NCBI RefSeq assembly: GCF_002994745.2 | Contig: NC_037093.1 | Location: 22,951,555-23,015,554 of the forward strand | Source: Rosa chinensis | Lineage: Eukaryota; Streptophyta; Magnoliopsida; Rosales; Rosaceae | DNA: 64,000 nt | Direction of reading: 5' to 3' | Part shown: piece by piece, positions 11,171 to 22,668 of the stretch | Layout: the number at the start of each line of letters is the position of its first letter | Numbering within the stretch: position 1 is the first letter of the stretch | Notes under the pieces: generated by a model | What the model saw: the letters and a program-made list of their open reading frames with translations, nothing else | What the model was told of the DNA's origin: nothing | The model's database searches: none | Position numbers and translations under genes: made by a program

Positions 11171-13461
11171 TGTTGTAGGGGTGAGCTTTCGTCCTCGCAG
11201 CTCTACAGGAACTCTACCTCAACTAGAATTAAAACCAATAAACCAATATTTGGGCTGCCCAATGTGAAAACATATTTAAACCAAATATTTGAAGGAACAA
11301 CAAACTTTAATGTTTTTCAACTTGAAAACCGATGCATGATGCTTAAATAAATACAGCGCCAAATCCAAGTATTACCTGATGGCCGGTCCCATAGACCCAC
11401 TACATGACCTTACCTCAAATTAATTTATCACCAGGTAAGCGTAGCGAGAGCGTCCGCTACCTAGCTACACACACATACCGAGTCCGTGATTGCGGATACT
11501 CGGACGACCGGCATTGCTAAACCTCTGGAGGTTTAGGGAATCGAACCCAAGGAAGTCAGTGCCCTTTTCGCTCTCAAGCCATCACATTTCTCAAGATTTG
11601 GTTAGTATGCATTGCATTTTAACATAACCAAACCATACCACCCAACATGCATCATTTTAACACAATATATAAGAAAACAACTAACCGAGGAGAGTCCTGA
11701 ATCCCTACCTGGATTCTGATGCTTTCTCTCACGTACTCCGAGAGTTGCGAACCTTCTGTTCTTCCGATAACTGGAGTCCTAGAATCCGACATTTCGACGA
11801 TTAATATCTCATTGAGCAATTATATAAAATTTCGACGATTAATAAATCGTCCAAACCAACTTTTCCTGATTTGACCAAGGTTTGACCGACCTTTCCTGGT
11901 TTGACCAGGATTCACCAACTTTGACCATTGTTTGACCAATCAAGGCTGGTTCAATAATTAACCAAATTAACGAACATTTACTTTAAATTACAAAATTGAT
12001 CAATTACGACTACGTCGAACTAAATCAAGTAACGACTTAGTTTCAAATATATTAGGTGTACCCGTAATTTACTAAGGCCACCCAATATATTAATTATTTT
12101 TCTTTAATTAACAATTTCATCACATGGTAATTCGACGGAATTTACTATGGACACCCACAATTCCATTTTTAGGCCATTCCCTAAATTCACAATTGATTCT
12201 TAATTTTTGTACGTTTACTTCTAACTAACAATTAATATCCATAACTCAACCGTAACAACAATAAAATTTACTCATTCATCACTAATCATCAATTTCCACA
12301 GGAACCTCATGTACCCACATTATCTATTCCACAATCCAAATCAATCTCTCAATGTGCAACTCAATCAATTCAATTGAAGACTCAAATACCCGATCCACAC
12401 TTGCATTTAAACTTCAATTTCATTCCCAACACCAACATTCATCCAAATTGTCAAAAGTACCACAGAGCAGACTTCTATTTTACCTTCGGTAGTCGACATG
12501 CAGGTGAGACCTCAGGGCGAAGAACACAGTTGCTAGAGGTAGCCTAGTCGATGCCGACTTGATCAACTCCGTCCAGCCTACTTTCGAAACTCGACCGGTA
12601 ACGGAGTTCGACCTGATGGCCACTCAACCAGCAATTCTCGTACTTCAATACCTAAACAAGGTCTGCATTCGTTTACAGATGCAACGAAGCCAAAGCTAAG
12701 TTGAGAAGAGCCGAAAAAACAGCCGGAGTCGAGGAACTGCGACGGAGGCAGAAGCAAACCATAAACAAAATTGTCAAAACTCGATCGAATTGAAAAACTA
12801 AGTATACTGGGGTGCAAAGCATGATGAGGAGAGGAGGTTTTATACCACAGACGGCCCAGACGGTGGCCGGAGGGGCCGAAAATTTCAGAGGTTGCCTGAG
12901 AAGTCTCGGAGCTTCCAGTCGTCAATCTCCTTATCCGTTCAGTGCAAAGACGATCAGAGGCTACATGGAGGTAGGCGACATCGAGATGAAGAAGATGGTG
13001 GTCTTCCGTCATCTATCAATGGCCCGATGGTGGCGCAACAACCGGGTCCTCCTTGCGGGTTTCGGGTCGCATCGGGTCAGAGAACTCTGGTTCTCTCTCT
13101 TTCAAGTTTTCTGGATCAATTCTCTGATCCCACTAAACAAGATTCATATATATAGATTGATCCAATTAGGGGTGGACGGACATGATCAAGCGGTGGCTAA
13201 TGGATGGCCTTGATTGGACCGTTGATTTTCTTTTATTTTCTAAAATCTCAAAATTTCAGAAAATCACGGTAAATAGCTCGGGTATCCAAAAAATCTCCAG
13301 AAAATTTCCACGAACTCGCCGTGTTGAGTACTTTATTATCCAATTCTTAAATCGAGGTTGTCACTGTACAAAAATTTTTGAAAATATTCTCGAGCACTTT
13401 GACAATTACTGAGATCGTAAATAAATAACTTGTAAGCTCGATAAATTTTCTAGGGCTCACA
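11171..13461 (-). mobile_element. 3' LTR of a second long-LTR chromovirus, minus strand
   Basis: Ends at 13461 with CTCACA adjacent to a minus-strand purine tract, which fixes it as a 3' LTR read leftwards. The far end is TGTTGTAGGGG at 11171. It contains TTTGACC-rich inverted repeats (about 11860-11960) and local hairpins such as TCCTGGT/ACCAGGA, ACGATT/AATCGT and CCGAGT/ACTCGG. No partner LTR is visible. The left flanking CATAT is an untested candidate target duplication. Confidence 0.7.
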
Positions 13462-13490
13462 GTTCCACCCCCCTTAAATTAATTTCGTCC
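13462..13490 (-). promoter_or_regulatory. Polypurine tract and GAGGACGAAAT-type segment, minus strand
   Basis: On the minus strand GAGGACGAAATTAATTTAAG is followed by GGGGGGTGGAACTG and the LTR start. This is the same arrangement as at 3660-3704, which supports the orientation of the 11171-13461 LTR. Confidence 0.75.
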
Positions 13491-14544
13491 TCTAAATTTC
13501 ATGATTGGTCAAACAGTCAATAATACTTTACTTTTCATGTCGGACTCCAGTACCCATAACAATTCTTATTCCTGATTTCCTGTGGTGCATCTCGACTATT
13601 TCTAGTCATACATATCAACACCTAAGCTAACATTTCTGTTTACCAAGTGTTCCTCATTTATCACCCACAGGATACACTTCGCTCCGTTTAATTTTATTCT
13701 TCTGTACCCACAAGACAACCAGACTGAGGAAATGACAGTCTGGTCACTGTCCTCGTAACACTGCCATATTTGGCATTTCCGTAAATGATCCACGTTTACA
13801 CCAAATAAGGCTGGGTAACTACCAATGGTGGTACCCCAACACAACACTGCCACAATTGGCAACTCATAGTCGACTCACGTCTTCATCCAATTCCCGCTTA
13901 TTACAAGCACATTGTTCCGGGAATTGCAGTCTTGTTAGAAGACATACTTAAGTACGCATAGTCGAAAACAACTACCCATAGGTAAAATTATGTTCCTCAC
14001 GCGGAACTCTCATCCACTATGAACAACAAGTAGACGTCGTCGTCACTAACATGAAATTCACAATTCACCGTGGAAGAGGTTGCTGTCCTCAAAAGGACAA
14101 ACACACGCGAAGTTGGTTGAGCCTCCGTCTTTCTAATCAAGCTATACAAGAAGAGCACGACGGAACCTAACAACCAATTTCCAAAAGTTATTCCACGAAT
14201 TGCCACGCGACGACACTTTACGAGTGCTCTTGCCATGAGTTAATTACGTATTCGTTTGTGACTACTGTTTTAGTGGTCTCGTCCGGCTGAACACAGGTTG
14301 TATCGGTACGCTACTATAGCTATCGGTCTCGCTTATCTACAAAACTGACAAAGGTCAGAGGCAAGACCGGGTGTGCCGGCCTTCAACGCTCCGATGCCTA
14401 AGTCAGTACCGGGTAAGATAATGATAATGGAAAGCAATAGTAAATAGTTACCTCCACAGGTTGTTGGAGATGACCTTAATGTAGCAGATTTGTGGGAACT
14501 TGGTCCCGTTTCTTTCAGTGTGGGACGCTCGGGATCCCGATATC
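13491..14544. other. No recognisable gene; transposon debris between two chromoviruses
   Basis: Short minus-strand open frames at 13602-13862 and 13997-14236 have no motif I recognise. They are probably the non-coding 3' internal part of the 11171-13461 element. About 14237-14544 has the flavour of another gypsy LTR or leader (a GGCATCGGAGCG segment in minus-strand reading). It ends abruptly in RT coding sequence at about 14545, so at least one illegitimate junction lies here. Confidence 0.5.
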
Positions 14545-16931
14545 TCCCTGAAGATTTATTCAAAGTCGTCCGACGAGCATGAGAAACATTTGCGAATGGT
14601 GCTGCAGATTTTGAGAAAGGAAAAGTTGTATGCAAAGTTTGAGAAGTGTGAATTTTTGCAGAGGGAGGTCAAGTTTCTTGGTCATGTAGTTTCGAAGGAT
14701 GGAGTTTCTGTGGACCCTTCGAAGGTTGAAGCAGTGATGGGTTGGAGTCGCCCTACTACCGTTACAGAGATTCGTAGTTTCCTTGGATTGGCAGGGTACT
14801 ACAGGCGATTCATTGAGGGGTTTTCTAGTATTGCCTCGGCTTTGACCAAGTTGACAAGGAAGGACACTCAGTTCGTGTGGACTGATGATTGTGAGAAGGC
14901 ATTCAATGAGCTGAATGCTAGATTGACTACAGCTCCAGTGTTGACTATTCCATCTAGTGGCGGTGGTTTAGTTATTTACAGTGATGCTTCGCATCAGGGT
15001 TTGGGCTGTGTGTTGATGCAGTATGGTAAGGTTGTTGCTTACGGCTCTAGACAGTTGAAGGTGCATGAGCGAAACTACCCCACTCATGATCTAGAGCTAG
15101 CTGCAGTGGTTTTTGCCTTCAAGATTTGGAGGCATTATCTTTATGGTGAGAAGTTTGAACTCTTTTCTGATCATAAGAGTTTGAAGTATCTATTCTCCCA
15201 GAAGGAGTTGAATATGAGGCAGAGAAGATGGATGGAGCTCATCAAAGATTATGATTTCACCTTAGAGTATCATCCCGAAAAGGCCAATGTAGTGGCGGAT
15301 GCTTTGAGCAGGAAAACTAGGGGAATTGTGGCATGGCATCTCTTATGGTTCAGGAGTGGCTTATGTTGGATACTGTATCTGAGTTTGACCTTAAGCCCAC
15401 AGGAGAAGGACAAGGAATCTTTCTCGGTACTATCACTCTACAGCCGACCTTGATTTCTAGGATCATTCAGAGTCAGACACATGATGAGTTCGCTCAAATG
15501 GTGATTTCTGATATGATTCTTGATGCCAACGAGGAAGGTCCCTCAGAGTGGACAGTTGGAGCTGATGGTGGATTGAGATTTCGATTGAAATTGTATGTCC
15601 CGAGCGGTGATAACCTCAAGGAGGAGGTCATGCGGGAAGCACATCGATCTCGATATATGGTACACCCAGGGAGTACCAAGATGTATATGGATCTACGAAG
15701 ACAGTCTTAGTGGATTGGGATGAAGAGGGATGTGGCTGAGTATGTATCTAGGTGCCTTACTTGTCAGCAGGTGAAGGCAGAGCATCAAAGGCCTGCAGGA
15801 ATGTTGAAACCTTTGTCGATTCCAGTATGGAAATGGGAAGAGATCTCCATGGACTTTGTGACCGGATTGCCTAGATCTAGACAAAGTTATGACTCTATTT
15901 GGGTGATTGTTGACCGATTGACAAAGTCAGCACACTTTCTTCCTGTGGCGAAGACTTACTCAGGTGATACATTATGTAAGTTGTATCTTGATGAGATAGT
16001 GAAGCTTCATGGTGTGCCTGTAACGATTGTCTCTGATCGGGACGCTCGTTTCACCTCAGAATTTTAGCGTAGATTCCATAAGGCCTTTGGCACATCTTTG
16101 GCTATGAGCACTGCATTTCATCCACAAACTGATGGGCAAATAGAGAGAGTGAACCAGGTGATGGAAGATATGCTTAGAGCTTGTGTTTTGGACTTCAAGG
16201 GAAGTTGGGTGGATCATCTACCATTGGTAGAGTTTGCCTACAACAACAGCTATCACTCCAGTATCGGTATGGCTCCATATGAGGCTCTTTATGGTAGGCC
16301 GTGTAGGACTCCTATATGTTGGGCGGATGTTGGAGAGAAGGAGCTCTTGGGTCCTGCGCTTGTTCGGGAGACTACAGAGAAGGTTACGACCATCCGAGAC
16401 AGGATCCGTATTGCACAGAGTAGACAGAAGAGCTATGCTGATCTGAAGAGAAGACCGTTGGAGTTTGTGGTGGGTGACCATGTGTTCTTGAAAGTCTCAC
16501 CTATGAAAGGTGTGGTGAGATTTGGCAAGATGGGTAAGTTGGCACCGAGATATGTTGGACCTTTTGAGATTCTAGAAAGGGTCGGAGACTTGGCATACCG
16601 GCTTGCTTTACCTGTTAGCATGTCCAGGGTACACAATGTCTTCCATGTATCTATGCTTAGGAAGTACATTCGAGATGAGACCCATGTGATTGATCATGGT
16701 GCTATCGAGGTGAATCCGGAGGTGACATTCGTCGTTGAACCTGTTCGTATCTTGGATAGGTCCACGAAGAGGCTTCGTAGGAAGGAGGTTGATTTGGTCA
16801 AGATTTTGTGGAGTCACCATGACGAGGGTGATGCTTCCTGGGAGTTGGAATCGGATATGAGATCGAGATATCCACAGTTGTTCGTCGATGAGTGTGCCTC
16901 CCGAAATTCCTTTAAGGAGGGTAGACTGTGA
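14545..16931 (+). pseudogene. Chromovirus polyprotein remnant: RT C-half, RNase H, integrase, chromodomain
   Basis: RT thumb ([39 protein letters not shown]), RNase H ([27 protein letters not shown]), HHCC finger (CLTCQQ) and integrase core ([29 protein letters not shown]) are all present. A GPY/F module (PRYVGPFEILERVG) and a chromodomain-like end (ASWELESDMRSRYPQLF) follow. Defects: a frameshift near 15325-15335 after the RNase H, a TAG at 15708-15710 and a TAG at 16065-16067, both where the family has tryptophan. Otherwise the integrase is well conserved. The homologous region at 1619-3662 is clearly related but belongs to another family. Confidence 0.9.
16909..16926 (+). promoter_or_regulatory. 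Polypurine tract
   Basis: TTTAAGGAGGGTAGAC directly abuts the LTR start TGTGAAGACCC at 16927. It overlaps the last codons of the polyprotein. Confidence 0.8.
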
Positions 16932-18909
16932 AGACCCGAAATTCTCAGTTAAATGTTTTCTAATTCGATGTTTGTTTAGTTGTATGATATATGAATTTTG
17001 GGCATGATTCGTATGTTGTTGTGTGAGAAATTTGGTTTCGAATGATTTTATTTTCGAAACGAACGTTATTTAGGGGGTCATGAAAATCGACTTTTTATAA
17101 GTAAAGAATTTGGAAAAACTTCCTTCACGAAAGTTGTAGAGCTCGTCGATATGAGTTCGTGCATATGCGGAACGCAAGAATCGGAGTTCGTATGAAGAAG
17201 TTATAGCATTTGGAAAAGTTGCCAAATTGGGTATATATATAAATGGAAAGTTGCCAGAAATACGGTTTACATTTTGGGCAGCCGACCTCTCTCTCTCCTC
17301 TCCCCGAGCCGAAACAGGGCAAGTTTTCGCCAGCTCTTTTCTTCCTCCTCTGGCCACCAAACCACACCAAACCACTTCCTTTAGCTTCGCCTCAACCTTG
17401 CGCAACTGCCGGTGGCAGCCTTGCGCCGCGGCACTCCCGGTATCGGCGGCAGGAACGAGTTTTCCATTTCAGGCCGAATTGAGTTCCAACCAAGATTTCT
17501 CCTAGCTCCGGCCACCAAAACTCGAGTTCTTTGGCTTGTTGAACTCACCTCAACCTCCTGATCAAGCTCCAAGAAGGACAGCACCTGAAGTGAAGGTTTT
17601 CTCGTTCGTCGGAGCTCTCGCCGGTTTCTGGAAAATTTCCAGCCAAACCGGACTGTTTGAGGTATTTGATGGATTTGTTAGCGGACGATTGTGAATCGTA
17701 TTTTGAGCTGTAAGAAGACGCAGCGGGAGTTTAGAGGTGAGTAAATCTCACGTGGTTCATTTACAAACCGAATTTCATTATTTACATTTAATTGCTATGT
17801 GTGAAAAATGGTTTGAGAAAATGAGTTTTTAAAGTATATAATAAATGAATTTCTTGGTTTTTATTTCGTGTGAACTATAGTTGGTATTAGTGGTCGTGCC
17901 TGAGTGGATGATTACGTATATATATATATATATATATATATCTACGTGATTTTATATGATATGGTGTGACATTGAGGTGTGAAAGTGTGATAACTTGGGT
18001 TATGATATGTCATTGGTTTGAGATTTGTCATGATATATTATGTTAATTGACATTGAATGAAAGAATAATGATGGTGATGTTTTAGAATTACAATTTATAT
18101 GGTAATTGGCTATTGGATTGTGAGAACGCGTATGTGAGAATAGTCATAACATTTGAGTCTGAGGGACGTTTAAATGTTCGATCAATGGATCATAGGCTAC
18201 TGTGGGGAATGTGTGATTATATCGTAAAGGTGAACCTAGGCCAAGGTGACACGTTACGATTAAGCTAGAGCTCTAGTTTGTCAGCCATTGTGTGACATGA
18301 AAGCAGCGAGTTGGATTACTCGTGATCATGAACACGGGTTGGAGAGTTTGTCTTCCATTGTGTGACATGAAAGCAGCGAGTTGGGTTACTCGTGATCATG
18401 GACACGGGATGGAGGTTATGAGGTGTCGAGTGGAGAGACCTTATTTGAAATGGTTTTGAGTTGTTAATGCATGTTGATTTGTGTTGAAAATGTTGTGATT
18501 AAGTTGTGTTTTTTTGTGATTTATTAAATCAATCGTTCATTTCTTATTTACTCACGAGCTTTGCAAAAAGCTTACCGGGTTTTGTGTTGTTGCAATCCCG
18601 GTACACTATTCAAACGGTGTAGCGGATAATCCTGCAGGTCAGGATAATCAGGGTGGAGAGCGAGCTGAGTAGGGCAGCAGGGTTGACGTCAGCACTTGGT
18701 CTATTTTGGTGTGTTTTATAGACTCATTTGAGCGTAACTTTTATGTATGGTGGTATTGTAATATTTGACTCGCGAGATAGTTTGCTACGAGTTTATATTA
18801 TGATTTGCGAGACGCTGGTTTAAAAAAAAAAAAATTCAGGACGTTATTTGTATTGGTTATTATTCATGTTTCGGATTTGAATTTGTTATTCAAAATTCGG
18901 GGCGTGACA
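16927..18909 (+). mobile_element. 3' LTR of the truncated chromovirus (1983 bp)
   Basis: TGTGAAGACCC to GGGGCGTGACA. It holds a (TA)n tract near 17921-17941 and a direct repeat of about 70 bp (about 18277-18416; GTGTGACATGAAAGCAGCGA in both copies). It also has local hairpins (ATCGTAA/TTACGAT; CGAGT/ACTCG) and an ACCGGG...CCCGGT hairpin at 18574-18602 shared with other LTRs here. The flank ACTCA (18910-18914) could be one target-duplication copy. Confidence 0.88.
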
Positions 18910-19313
18910 ACTCAATTCAAGGTCGTAGTAATATAATTGATTGAAAGCATACCAAAAAAATTAAGCATATAATAAGTACTCACAAATAAAAAGTTATTTA
19001 AAATATTTGGCGAACAAAATATATATTTTGAACCATTTTTTTAAAACCCAACTTCTCTAGGTGTCGCCCAAATTAGTCAAGGTGGTTAACCACCATCTAG
19101 GCAAGGACTCCATTCATAAATTAGCCAACACTCTATTCAAGGTCCTAGTAATATTTGAAAGCATACCAAAAAAATTAAGCATATAATAAGTACTCACAAA
19201 TAAAAAGTTATTTAAAATATTTGGCAAACAAAATATATATTTTGAACCATTTTTTTTAAATCCAACTTGTCTAGGTGTCGCCCAAATTAGTCAAGGTGGT
19301 TAACCACCATCTA
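18910..19313. repeat. 220-222 bp tandem repeat array, block 1
   Basis: About 1.8 copies of a unit containing AAGGACTCCATTCATAAATT, a GAAAGCATACC segment and GGTGGTTAACCACCATCTA. Cut on the left by the 16927-18909 LTR and on the right by a solo LTR whose TSD ATCTA occupies 19309-19313. Confidence 0.9.
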
Positions 19314-20880
19314 TGTAATACCCCGAAAATTCGTTTTTAATTCCTAAATGTTTCCTGGAATTAATAAAGTGTTTGTTTGTCCGAGTTCGTGGTTCGAGGG
19401 TGGAGTGGAATTATTTTCGGACGGATAATTATTTGAAATGCACGTTTTTGGGGGGTTACGAAGTTTGACGTTTTATACGTTTGGATTCTTCAGAAACTTC
19501 CTTCATGAAAGTCGTAGAGCGTGTCGATATGAGTTCGTGGACATGTGGAACGCGTAAATCGGAGTTCGTATGAGAAAGTTATGAGTGATTGAAATTTGGA
19601 GAAATTTCTATAAATATAAGAAAATTCCTGATTTTTTCATAAATCCCAAAAGTTTCGAAAATCCCATTTTCCTCCCCAAATTCGCTCCTTTCTCTCTCCT
19701 CCCTACTCGCGCGACCCGACCTGAACCCGGTGTACCTACCAGGTTCGATCTCTTCCGTCCAACATCCGCCGACGACGAGACCACCGCAGACGGCTTCGTC
19801 TCCTCCTCCTTCGCGTCGCCTTGGTGCTCGATCACGGCAGCAGCCACCGAAACTTGGAGATCGGAGCAGCCACAGACCCTAAAATTGATCCGGCCTGATT
19901 TCACCGATTCTGGTATCCCCTTGGCCGATCCATTCCATTTTTAGGATCGTCTCTTCCTCTTGATCATCCTCATATAAGCCTTGCATCACGATTTGGGGTG
20001 TAGAGAGCTAGATCAAGGTTTTACTTTTTTTGACGGTCCACAACGAGTCTTGAATCTGATCTGAGGGCCCAGATTAATCCAACTTCCAAGTTTGATCCAG
20101 GACGATCTAGACCAAATCTCGCTTAGCTCTAGGTATGAAAGTTGATCACCTCTTCATTTTGAACAAGTTTGTGGTTGACAACGTTTGCATCGGAGGTGGT
20201 TGACCCGTCGTCGACCGCCACCGTTAACCATCCGCTAACCCGCCCCTTGTGGTGGTGCGTGGCAGCGTGTCCAGCCTTATTTTTGTATTCTCTTTCCATA
20301 TTATTCATCTATGCATCGATACGGTCGTTTTGATATATTATAAGGTCAGTTTGGAGAAAGTTGATGCTTGCTAGGGTTTCGGTTTTATGAGTTATCTTCG
20401 GTTTGCAATCCGCGAGGATCCCAATGTTGGATCTTTGTATAATTTTGATAGGATGATCCCAAGGGCGATCCGTGAGAATCCGACCGTTGGATCGTCGTTT
20501 TAAGTGTGTTATGAATCAATTGTTAAGTTAGGATCGTATTTGTTTAGGTGATTGGCGGTTTTGGTTGGGCGGACGGTTGTGATTGTGATTTTGGGCTGTA
20601 TTGAAGACGCAGCTAGATTGGAGGTGAGTAAATCTCACGTGGTTCATTTACGAAGGGATTTAATTATTACTCAGAATTACTTGTTTAATTGTTAAATCAT
20701 TTTCGAAACAAATTATTTGTTTTAAAATATATGAACTTGATCGACAACGGTTCATGGGTAAGTTAAAACAATGTTTTGATATAAAATGATTTTCGAGAGG
20801 AATAACTTATAAAACTATAGTTGGTATTAGTGGTCATTCCGGCGTGAATGACTACGTATATATATATATATTTACGTGGA

Positions 20881-20911
<31 letters not shown>

Positions 20912-20983
20912 GGTGTGACATTGGTGAAGTAATGATGGTGATTTGATTGAATTATTATTGCAAGCATTTACTCTTTTCGGGAA

Positions 20984-21167
20984 TACAATTCATCATGTGT
21001 GTGACTGATGTAATTGTATGAGTGTAGCGGTTTACAATTAATCATGTGAGTGATTGATGTAATCGTATGAGTGTAGCGGTATACAATTCATTATGTGTGT
21101 GATTGATGTAATTGTATGAGTGTAGCGGTATACAATTCATCATGTGAGTGATTGATGTAATTGTATT
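20984..21167 (+). repeat. Four tandem 51-bp hairpin units in LTR
   Basis: Each unit contains ATACAATT...AATTGTAT arms with an inner CATCA/TGATG pair, separated by GAGTGTAGCGG. Copy 2 has arm mismatches; copies 1, 3 and 4 pair well. Confidence 0.85.
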
Positions 21168-21179
21168 AAAAGAGTATTT

Positions 21180-21275
21180 GGAGTTGATGGGTGATTATCT
21201 ACTTTAGTCAAAGTCGATGGGTGAACATCGACTATCGACTTTAGTTTGGAGTTGATGGGTGATCATTGACTTCAG
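21180..21275 (+). repeat. Three hairpins with GGTGAA/GGTGAT loops
   Basis: The middle unit has perfect arms AGTCGATG/CATCGACT (21212-21233). The flanking units have arms AGTTGATG with CATTGACT, pairing through G-T wobbles, and AGTTGAT with ATCTACT, with one mismatch. Confidence 0.75.
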
Positions 21276-21333
21276 TGTGAGTTGTGTGACTTCTTCATTT
21301 ATTTTCCTTTTCCTTCTAATTGTTGAATTTTAT

Positions 21334-21630
21334 GTAATCTCCTGAACTAAGTTATATGCAGGGATTACTGTCTTTTGAATTGTTTGTTTTAATGTAATCT
21401 CCTGAACTAAGTTATATGCCTGAACTAAGTTATATGTAGGGATTACTGTCTTTTGAATTGTTTGTTTTAATGTAATCTCCTGAACTAAGTTATATGCAGG
21501 GATTACCACTTTTTGTATTGTTTGTTTTAATGTAAATTCCTGAACTAAACTCCATGCAGGGATTTATATGATTTCTATTGTTTGTTTTTAATGTGATCTC
21601 CTGAACTAAGTTTCCATGCAGGGATTACTG
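21334..21630 (+). repeat. Five tandem hairpin units with AACTAAGTTATATG-type loop
   Basis: Units read TAATCTCCTG, loop, CAGGGATTA, then a TTTGAATTGTTTGTTTT spacer. One unit uses TAAATTCCTG/CAGGGATTTA instead, so both arms changed together. One unit contains an internal loop duplication. The same array, reversed, is at about 47850-48126. Confidence 0.85.
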
Positions 21631-22281
21631 ATTTTACTTCATTCAATTGTAAGTGCGGTTGTGGTTTGAGACTTGTAGTGAGTTGTGAATCAGTTGTGAG
21701 GTCATCGTTATGACAAATGCTTTATGTTGAGAGGAAGTGAGTGTGATTTGTCGTTGAGATGATATGATATGAACTTTATGTTTGGTTGTGTTGTGGAATA
21801 AATGTTGTTGCTTTAATTTATCTCACGAGTTGAGAAATTATAAGCATGAGTGACGTGAGTCACTTTAATTGAGTTTACTCATACGGGCTTAAAAAACTTA
21901 CCGGGTTTGTTTTGTTCAATCCCGGTGCACTATTCTATGGTGTAGGGGTTTTTGTGCAGGTTAGAATATCGATTAATCGTTGTTGAAGCTTAGGGGTACG
22001 TTTGGTAGCGTGGACGTCGAAGGGTAATTTTAGTTTTAAGTCTTCCGCTGTGTAGTGAGTTGTGGTGGGTGTGTTTACTTATTGAATTGTCATTCAATTT
22101 AATTTGTAAACAATCTATAATGTAATATGTGACTCTAAAGAACGAGTCGGTATTGACATTGTGAGGTCAGTTTGTTTTGTTACATAGTTTAAAGGAAAAA
22201 TTTTCTATGTGTTTTTCTTGTGCTTGTTAAGTTATCGCGTTTCGGATTCGAATATCTTTATTCGAAATTCGGGGCGTGACA

Positions 22282-22437
22282 ATCTAGGCAAGGACTCCAT
22301 TCATAAATTAGCTAACACTCTATTCAAGGTCCTATAATATAATTGACTGAAAGCATACCAAAAAAAATTAAGCATATAATAAGAACTCAAAAATAAAAAG
22401 TTATTTAAAAAATTTGGCAAACAAAATATATATTTTG
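22282..22437. repeat. 220-222 bp tandem repeat array, block 2
   Basis: Continues the unit from block 1 after the solo LTR and is broken at TTTTG (22433-22437), the TSD of the following Ty1/copia element. Confidence 0.9.
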
Positions 22438-22651
22438 TGTTAAAGGAAAAACACATTATGTGCCTTCGTCAAAGTGATTGATGGAGAGGGAATCAAGTAA
22501 TTAGCGATCACCATCAATTAGCATGGATTACGGACCAATCAGTAGTTAATATCATTATTGTAATTGATCTTTCCGTTGTAATTCTCTCCCTATATAAAGA
22601 GGCTATGAAATGAAATGAGTAGACCAATTCCAATCTCAATTTACTTTTACA
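22438..22651 (+). mobile_element. 5' LTR of Ty1/copia element 1
   Basis: TGTTAAAGG to TTTTACA, 214 bp, with a TATATAAA box at 22591-22598. It is nearly identical to 29287-29500. Confidence 0.95.
22591..22598 (+). promoter_or_regulatory. TATA box in 5' LTR
   Basis: TATATAAA preceded by CTCTCCC, 53 bp before the LTR end. It is repeated at 29440-29447 in the 3' LTR and is the likely core promoter for the genomic RNA. Confidence 0.7.
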
Positions 22652-22668
22652 CGTTATCAGCACGCTCA
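22652..22668 (+). promoter_or_regulatory. Putative primer-binding site
   Basis: CGTTATCAGCACGCTCA follows the LTR directly. It resembles the TATCAG-type site of plant copia elements, although it is not the usual TGGTATCAGAGC. Confidence 0.55.

Larger units (their letters stand above)
14545..18909 (+). mobile_element. 5'-truncated plus-strand chromovirus with 3' LTR
   Basis: Starts inside RT ([13 protein letters not shown]), runs through RNase H, integrase and chromodomain, a PPT and a full 3' LTR. The 5' LTR, gag, protease and half of RT are missing. Its 3' flank is the 222-bp tandem repeat, so it inserted into that array. The left flank is not array, so its left part was lost together with the neighbouring repeat. 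Confidence 0.88.
19314..22281 (+). mobile_element. Solo LTR (2968 bp) with TSD ATCTA
   Basis: TGTAATACCCCG to GGGGCGTGACA, flanked by ATCTA at 19309-19313 and 22282-22286. The array repeat is continuous across it once the insert is removed. There is no internal region, so it is a recombined solo LTR. It carries (TA)n tracts (20856-20906), four 51-bp hairpin units (about 20984-21167), GGTGAA-loop hairpins (21180-21275) and five longer hairpin units (21334-21630). A second copy of the same LTR family lies at 34757-50700. Confidence 0.92.

Noticed and set aside
11521..11580. tRNA-like box B (GGGTTCGATTCCC on the minus strand) suggesting a SINE or tRNA
   Set aside because: No cloverleaf, A-tail or flanking direct repeats seen, and it sits within the body of an LTR; judged coincidental.
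12578..13012. Minus-strand 144-codon frame (and the antisense one at 12812-13213)
   Set aside because: Lies inside an LTR, has no recognisable motif, and two overlapping opposite frames suggest chance.
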